DNA from: Bacteroidota bacterium
GTDB lineage: Bacteria > Bacteroidota > Ignavibacteria > UBA10030
Assembly (NCBI GenBank): GCA_003519375.1
Contig: DOWV01000060.1
Span: 11,027 to 22,196, forward strand
Length of the DNA stretch: 11,170 bases
Direction of reading: 5' to 3'
Every line of letters starts with the position of its first letter. Within the stretch, counting starts at the first letter, position 1. This document shows, piece after piece, positions 6,019-11,170 of the stretch. The position numbers were made by a program, and so were the translations under genes. Below the pieces are notes generated by a model. The model was not told where the DNA came from and did no database searches. It saw nothing but the letters and a program-made list of their open reading frames with translations.

Positions 6019-9000
6019 TCATTTGACCAATAGCATTCTCGTAACGAGTGATTTTCCTTCGGGACTTGTCATGCGACAAAAATAGGCTCCGCTTGGAAGG
6101 CTATTCCGCGATTCATCTCTCGCGTCCCATTGGAACCAATGCCGGCCGGGCTGAAGGACGCCAGCCTGCAGCGTGCGCACCTCCTCACCCAGCGTGTTGT
6201 AGATCTTGAGCGTAATCATTGTGGCGAGTGGAACGTCCACCGAAAACGAGGTGGACGGATTGAACGGATTGGGGAAATTCTGGCTCAACAAGAACTCTTT
6301 CGGACCGATCTCCCTCAGCTTCGGGCCGATCATCTCCATGGAGCCAACAATCACGGAAAACTTCGAGATTGCTGTCAATGGCACGAATTGGTACGTAGAA
6401 TCGCGCCGAAGATTGATGCTTTTTGCTCTTGCCTCGTCGATGAGATAGACCTCGAGCCCGTTCGGAACACCTCGTATCCCGCTGAACATCACTGTGGAAG
6501 GCTCTGAGACAATACAGACTGCAGTAAAATCCCATCGTTCAACCTCATTTACTTCTCGGCGGATATCTGTGGCGAATGCCGGATAGTCTGGATCCCATTC
6601 CGATCGCTCGAAATACGCGGCCGTCGTTGTCGACAGACCACGAGGTTTACGGAAATCAAGATGATCGAGGCCGCTTCTCGCTTGCCTCGATACACCAAAC
6701 GATGTTCCACCATCTGTGATCTCCCCAGCCGACAGAAGAACTCCGACTTCCCAGTCCCCCGGGACAAGATCCTTGACATCAGCAGCCTTCGAAAAAACGC
6801 TTGCGTATGGAACCTTCAGCGTCGTCAACGTGGCATTCGGTGAGCCGTTGAAGAGATAATACCCGACGTACGGATCAAAAGTCGTCGAGGTGCTGAATGA
6901 CCCACTATATGTGTAGATAGGCGCGTTGATTCCGTTAGCACTCTGTACCTTTGACCACGAGATCGCCGAAGTATAAGGATTGGTGATCAGGTTCCATCCG
7001 GCATTCAGGGGAATCTCGACCTCTTGTGAGGCGTTCAACGATGCGCTTGTGACTGTCCTGCTGACGCTCAGCGCCCCTTTGGATATAATCCAGAACGCGT
7101 GTCCAACGGTAAAGCGGAACGTTGACGAGGCGTCGAATTCGACGAGATAGTTCGTGGCTGCCCCGTTATCCCAGTACGCCTGCCAATCAATGTTTCGCGT
7201 TCCTGCAAAGATTGAATTCACAGCCAGGTCACTGGCACCCGGCAAGCCAACGAGTTTGTAGTCAGTCGCTGAGTAATCCGAGGATTTTGCTTTCGCGGGG
7301 AAACTGACACTCGTTGATGCAGTCAGCGACGTCGAATACGAGACAAACGTCTGGTCCACACCGTTGGCTGTCCCGGCACTGTTTGTTGCCACGACTCGAT
7401 AATGATACGTAGTTCCAGCCGACAACCCCGACAGCAAAGCACTGACAGAGACCGCGCTTGCTCCGTTCACAGGGCTTTGCGTCGCCGTAACCTGGTTCCC
7501 GTAGCCGGTTGATGTCCCGTATTGAAAGACGACCGATGTGCTCAGGCCATTCGGGTTCACACTGCCTGTCAGCGTTGCAGATGTGGTAGAAATGCTCATT
7601 GGAGAGCCGGTTGTGACTGTCGGCGCGACTCCCGCTCCCTTTGTTGTGAAGCTCACGATAGAACCCTTCTGTGTACCGGCACCATTCACACCAACTGCCC
7701 GATAGTAGTATGTCGTATTTGCATTCAGGCCCGACAGGGTGTCTGCCACGGCCACATCGTTTGTGCCAGAGCCGATGGATCGTGAAGTCGTTGAAGCAGC
7801 GGATGAAAGTGTGCTGATTGTTCCCCATTCGAAAGAAGCTGCTGTCAGAGCGCCGCTCGGATTCACTGAGCCGTTGAGCACCGCGGAGTTGGTGGTGATT
7901 GAACTTGCTGACGCGGTTGTCACAGCCGGCAATGGAGGCGTTGTTGTAAAACTCAGGGCTGACCCGCTCGACGTACCCCCGCTGTTTTGTGCGACCACCC
8001 GATAGTAGTACTTCCGGTTCTGATTGAGACCTGAGAGATTTGCCGTCACTGAGATCGCGCTTGTTCCCGAGCCGATGGATTGAGATGGTGTGCTACTGTA
8101 TGCTCTAAACAGACTATCAACTCCCCACTCGAACCATATGGTGGTCGCCAAGCCAGCCGGATTGACCGAACCGTTTACAGTTGCCGACGTTCCGGTGATA
8201 TTTGTTGCTGCGGTTGTTGTGACTGCAAGTGAAGAGCTGATGAGTGCACTGGCTGCGTAGCTCTTCGCACTTTCGAACCCCGTGGAGTCGACGGCGCTGA
8301 CGCGGTAGAAGTACTTTGCCCCTGAAATAAGACCCACACTAGAATAGATTAGTGAAGTGGTGGAGTCAATGAGAGAAACACTCGTAGAATCCGCACCGCG
8401 GTAAATCTTGTAGCGAAGCAAGCCGACCGCGCCGCCTCCGTTTTGCCAGCTCAGATTAATCGTAGTGCCCGAAGGTGTGGTCTTCAGAGTCGTCGGCGGA
8501 AGCTGGAGATTGAATTCGTCAGGCGCGCGGGCCTTGTTGGAGATGCGGACTTCATCGATGAGACCATTCAAGTATTCTCCATACACATCGTTGGCTCCGA
8601 TGCTAACAGGGTCGGTCGAGTTCGTCCCAATGGTCACCCCAAACACGTCTTGGTCAATGAGCACCCCATCTATGTAGACTCTTGCAGCGCTGCCATCATA
8701 GGTCCCAGCGATGTGATGCCATTTCCCATCAAGGAATAATGCAGGGTTTATGGTTGTATTAGTGCCCAAACCCATCTTCGTATTGACGGCCATATGCAAG
8801 ATGGTGCCGCTACCTGCAAAGCCGAGGTAGTATCCATTCTGTTCATTCGGGCCATTTTTCCTTAAAACCATGTTGTTGCCGGAAAAGGCGGCCATCTTTA
8901 TCCACGCTTCGAGAGTCAAATTAGGAGATACATTCAGAACTGTTGAGCTAGGAATAGATATCCTTTCCGATACGCCATTGAAACTCCTCGTTTTCCCAAA

Positions 9001-11170
9001 TCTCCCATCCACGATAGTCGTTCCGATCGCAAGCCCGCTGCTGCTATACGTACTCGCATCATTCAACACCGAGCCGCTGGTTTCGTTCATGTGGAGAAGG
9101 AGGACGGTGCTGGCATCAGTAGCGTATTCACCCGGTAAGCGAGCACTTGCCGATGTCGTGAAGCTCCACGCTGTCGACCACCCGCTCGTCCCCGCGGGAT
9201 TTGTCGCGTTGACGCGCCAATAGTAAACCGTGTTTGTTGCCAGGCCACTGGCGGTAAACGAAGCTGCCGCGAGACCGGTTTGATCGATGATGTTTGTAGC
9301 AAATGTCGCCGACGTAGACACTTGCAGCGTGTATGAAGCGGCCCCACTGTCCGAATTCCACGTGAGCGTTGGACTCATGGACACACCGCTGGCGCCGTTT
9401 GACGGAGATACGAGGGTTGGAATCGAAGGTAGCGTACCGATCGTCGTGAATGACCAGCTTGCACTGAAAGCACTCCAACCACCCGAATTGCCAGCCCTCA
9501 CACGCCAGTAGTATGTCGTACTGTTAACCAGCGGGCCGACCGACTTGGACGTCCCGGAAAGTGAAGAATCATTTACGACCAAACTCGAAAATGCAGAGGA
9601 TGTTGAGACCTGGAGATGGTATTGTGTGGCACCAGTGGAACTGCCCCAGCTCAGTGTCAATGTAGTCGCCTGTAAAGCTGCGCCGTCGGATGGGGTGGTG
9701 AGGGAAGGTACGGAAGGCACTGACACACTCATCGCATAATAGTATGCCCCGATATCGGCACGCGTTCCGTCGGCATCAAGCGGGCTTCCCAGATCGCCGG
9801 CGTTAATTGCGGGAGATGTTGATCGCAGGTGATAATCTCCCGTCGTAACACTGACGAACATCGGGTCGCCGTCAAGGTTGTTCTTGGCCTCCGCGACTCC
9901 GCCGTTTAATGTCGCCGAACTGTAGTAGTCCGTCGATCCTTCATCCTGGTAGACTCCGGAGCCGTTCGCATTGAACAGATTGTACCACACTTTTCCTGGA
10001 TCGCTTGTCGCTTCGCTTTCTGAGATCCCGTAGCCAGTATTCAATGAGATGATGTTGTTTAGTACGGTATCAGGCTGAGCGTCGTTGATGATTATCCCGG
10101 TCCCGGTGTTGTCAGAGATTGTATTGTTGATGATTCTTGCCTTCGAAGATCCAGCACACTCAATCCCGCCCTCCTTGTTTTTCGCAATCACATTGTTGAG
10201 AATGCGCGGCGAGCTCACAGATCCAGTTACGTAGATGCCGCTACCATAGCTGATGTTGCTCACGATGCTATTCCCCTTGATGACCGGAGAAGCATTCGCA
10301 ACATATATTCCTGCCCCGTCTCCAAACGTTCCCGGGCTGTTGCCAGTGATCACGTTATTCAGAATCGACGGCGCAGAACTCGAAACATAGATGCCGCCAC
10401 CCAACCCACGCACATAGTTCGTGTTCTCTGTGATCTTGTTGTTTGTGATCGTCAGTGCCGAACCCGCAGATATGTAAATCCCGGCACCTCCCACATCGGT
10501 GGTCGAGCTCACCCTCCCCCCTTTGATCGTGAACCCGTCAACCCGGGTCGTCGCATCTACCACACCCGCGCACCACATCACGATGTTCGTTCCTCCTGCG
10601 TCGACGATGCTTACATCGATTCCCGCCCCAACAAGCGACACACCGTTCTTGACAGCGATTGGAAATGTTTCTCCGAGAGTTGTATTGTACGTCCCTGAGG
10701 CAACGTGGAGTGTGCGGCCTGATCCCGAGATCTGCCCAAGCGCATACGTGATCGTTTTCCATGGACTTGACTGTGTGCCACTACCACTTGTATTGCTTCC
10801 CGTCGTAGCGTTGACATAATAATCCGTCAAGGTTGGCAGACCACCGCCGCTCTGTGTAGCGGTCAACGTGTTGCCATACGCTCCTATCTCGATTCTGCTT
10901 CCGTTGGGAGCAGGTTCCAGGCTGTAATCCGATGCCGGATCACCAGCATCGATTGCGGGCGAACCTGATTGTACATGATAGTTGCCTGTGGCCGCGTTGA
11001 CAAAAACCGGATCGCCGTCGAGGTTGTTCTTGGCTTCAGCCGCCCCGCTGTTCAATGCCACAGAGGCATAGTAGTCGGTCGATCCTTCATCCCGGTAGAC
11101 TCCGGACCCATTCGCATAGAACAAATTGTACCACACTTTTCCTGGATCGCTTGTCGCTTCGCTTTCTGAG
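6019..11170 (-). CDS. Giant secreted modular surface protein with T9SS sorting domain (5' end outside window)
   Basis: The reading frame is open to the window edge. A GTG at 11136 lies inside a repeat and is not the start; residue numbers here count from it. Modules in order: end of one right-handed beta-helix unit (1-95); a second beta-helix with a DUF1565-like opening (about 105-465), rich in IxNNxI-type and GGGIYV-type turns; two FN3-like domains (about 472-566, 568-662); a LamG/concanavalin-like domain (about 667-875, with KWHHIAGTYDG around W806); a third FN3 (about 880-967); three more of about 100 residues with the GSVNPxG pattern (970-1066, 1068-1166, 1168-1267); a module of unknown type (about 1270-1450); and an 87-residue C-terminal type IX sorting domain starting QNFPNPFNPS at 1619. 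Families with this tail are exported across the outer membrane and attached to or released from the cell surface. The ligand is unknown; adhesion or glycan binding is an inference from the LamG and FN3 domains. The stop is 13 bases before the next gene. Confidence 0.93.
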   Translation of the reverse strand, partial: SESEATSDPGKVWYNLFYANGSGVYRDEGSTDYYASVALNSGAAEAKNNLDGDPVFVNAATGNYHVQSGSPAIDAGDPASDYSLEPAPNGSRIEIGAYGNTLTATQSGGGLPTLTDYYVNATTGSNTSGSGTQSSPWKTITYALGQISGSGRTLHVASGTYNTTLGETFPIAVKNGVSLVGAGIDVSIVDAGGTNIVMWCAGVVDATTRVDGFTIKGGRVSSTTDVGGAGIYISAGSALTITNNKITENTNYVRGLGGGIYVSSSAPSILNNVITGNSPGTFGDGAGIYVANASPVIKGNSIVSNISYGSGIYVTGSVSSPRILNNVIAKNKEGGIECAGSSKARIINNTISDNTGTGIIINDAQPDTVLNNIISLNTGYGISESEATSDPGKVWYNLFNANGSGVYQDEGSTDYYSSATLNGGVAEAKNNLDGDPMFVSVTTGDYHLRSTSPAINAGDLGSPLDADGTRADIGAYYYAMSVSVPSVPSLTTPSDGAALQATTLTLSWGSSTGATQYHLQVSTSSAFSSLVVNDSSLSGTSKSVGPLVNSTTYYWRVRAGNSGGWSAFSASWSFTTIGTLPSIPTLVSPSNGASGVSMSPTLTWNSDSGAASYTLQVSTSATFATNIIDQTGLAAASFTASGLATNTVYYWRVNATNPAGTSGWSTAWSFTTSASARLPGEYATDASTVLLLHMNETSGSVLNDASTYSSSGLAIGTTIVDGRFGKTRSFNGVSERISIPSSTVLNVSPNLTLEAWIKMAAFSGNNMVLRKNGPNEQNGYYLGFAGSGTILHMAVNTKMGLGTNTTINPALFLDGKWHHIAGTYDGSAARVYIDGVLIDQDVFGVTIGTNSTDPVSIGANDVYGEYLNGLIDEVRISNKARAPDEFNLQLPPTTLKTTPSGTTINLSWQNGGGAVGLLRYKIYRGADSTSVSLIDSTTSLIYSSVGLISGAKYFYRVSAVDSTGFESAKSYAASALISSSLAVTTTAATNITGTSATVNGSVNPAGLATTIWFEWGVDSLFRAYSSTPSQSIGSGTSAISVTANLSGLNQNRKYYYRVVAQNSGGTSSGSALSFTTTPPLPAVTTASASSITTNSAVLNGSVNPSGALTAASFEWGTISTLSSAASTTSRSIGSGTNDVAVADTLSGLNANTTYYYRAVGVNGAGTQKGSIVSFTTKGAGVAPTVTTGSPMSISTTSATLTGSVNPNGLSTSVVFQYGTSTGYGNQVTATQSPVNGASAVSVSALLSGLSAGTTYHYRVVATNSAGTANGVDQTFVSYSTSLTASTSVSFPAKAKSSDYSATDYKLVGLPGASDLAVNSIFAGTRNIDWQAYWDNGAATNYLVEFDASSTFRFTVGHAFWIISKGALSVSRTVTSASLNASQEVEIPLNAGWNLITNPYTSAISWSKVQSANGINAPIYTYSGSFSTSTTFDPYVGYYLFNGSPNATLTTLKVPYASVFSKAADVKDLVPGDWEVGVLLSAGEITDGGTSFGVSRQARSGLDHLDFRKPRGLSTTTAAYFERSEWDPDYPAFATDIRREVNEVERWDFTAVCIVSEPSTVMFSGIRGVPNGLEVYLIDEARAKSINLRRDSTYQFVPLTAISKFSVIVGSMEMIGPKLREIGPKEFLLSQNFPNPFNPSTSFSVDVPLATMITLKIYNTLGEEVRTLQAGVLQPGRHWFQWDARDESRNSLPSGAYFCRMTSPEGKSLVTRMLLVK
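9979..10024 (-). repeat. Direct repeat, copy 2, in beta-helix module
   Basis: This is the second copy of the 46-base identical stretch at 11125-11170. The diverged continuation runs down to about 9842. It marks the end of a beta-helix unit that has been duplicated in frame inside the large surface protein. Confidence 0.95.
11125..11170 (-). repeat. Direct repeat, copy 1, in beta-helix module (runs off window)
   Basis: These 46 bases are identical to 9979-10024, exactly 1146 bases away (382 codons, in frame). They encode the stretch SESEATSDPGKVWYN. The similarity continues at lower identity down to about 10988, through the NNLDGDPxFV and SPAIxAGD motifs. The copy continues past the window edge. 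Confidence 0.95.

Noticed and set aside
7340..9735. Repeated FN3 coding units read as a possible CRISPR or satellite array
   Set aside because: Period of about 300 bases, with protein-level but little nucleotide identity, in a continuous frame. These are tandem domains.

Overview
The window reads as one co-directional block: six protein-coding genes, all on the minus strand, cover almost all 11.2 kb with gaps of 13 to 86 bases. No stretch over 300 bases lacks a gene, and no tRNA, rRNA, CRISPR array or transposase is visible. The organism is most likely a member of the FCB superphylum, probably Ignavibacteria/Chlorobi-related or another Bacteroidota-like lineage. The reason is that the first gene ends in a classic type IX secretion (Por) sorting domain with the QNFPNPFNPST motif, fused to FN3, LamG and parallel beta-helix modules. 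This lineage call is an inference from protein style, not from a marker gene.

In transcription order (right to left): (1) 11170-6019, the 3' part of a giant secreted, modular surface protein whose start lies outside the window; (2) 6005-5475, a small exported beta-rich protein with a C-terminal glycine-rich membrane segment; (3) 5440-4163, an exported caspase-like (C14/metacaspase-type) protease with an N-terminal Ig-like domain and an intact His/Cys dyad; (4) 4087-2402, an exported transglutaminase-like protein with a coiled coil, three 34-residue proline-rich repeats and an intact Cys/His/Asp triad; (5) 2315-1749, an LPP20-type lipoprotein; (6) 1676-99, an exported protein with an LPP20-like N-terminus, a CsgG/FlgO-like middle and a DUF4384 C-terminus. 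Strong ribosome binding sites precede genes 2, 3 and 5 and set their starts. A hairpin that could be a terminator sits at bases 1-22 after the last gene.

The functional picture is of the cell envelope. Every gene whose N-terminus is visible carries a Sec or lipoprotein signal, and two carry intact cysteine-hydrolase active sites. DUF4384, which is often fused to caspase domains, is here on a separate polypeptide, and LPP20-like domains occur in both of the last two genes. The best candidate for an undescribed system is therefore an extracytoplasmic caspase / transglutaminase / LPP20-DUF4384 module placed behind a T9SS surface protein. The clearest non-coding oddity is a 30-base double palindrome between genes 4 and 5, flanked exactly by an 8-base direct repeat, which looks like a small palindromic element with a target duplication.
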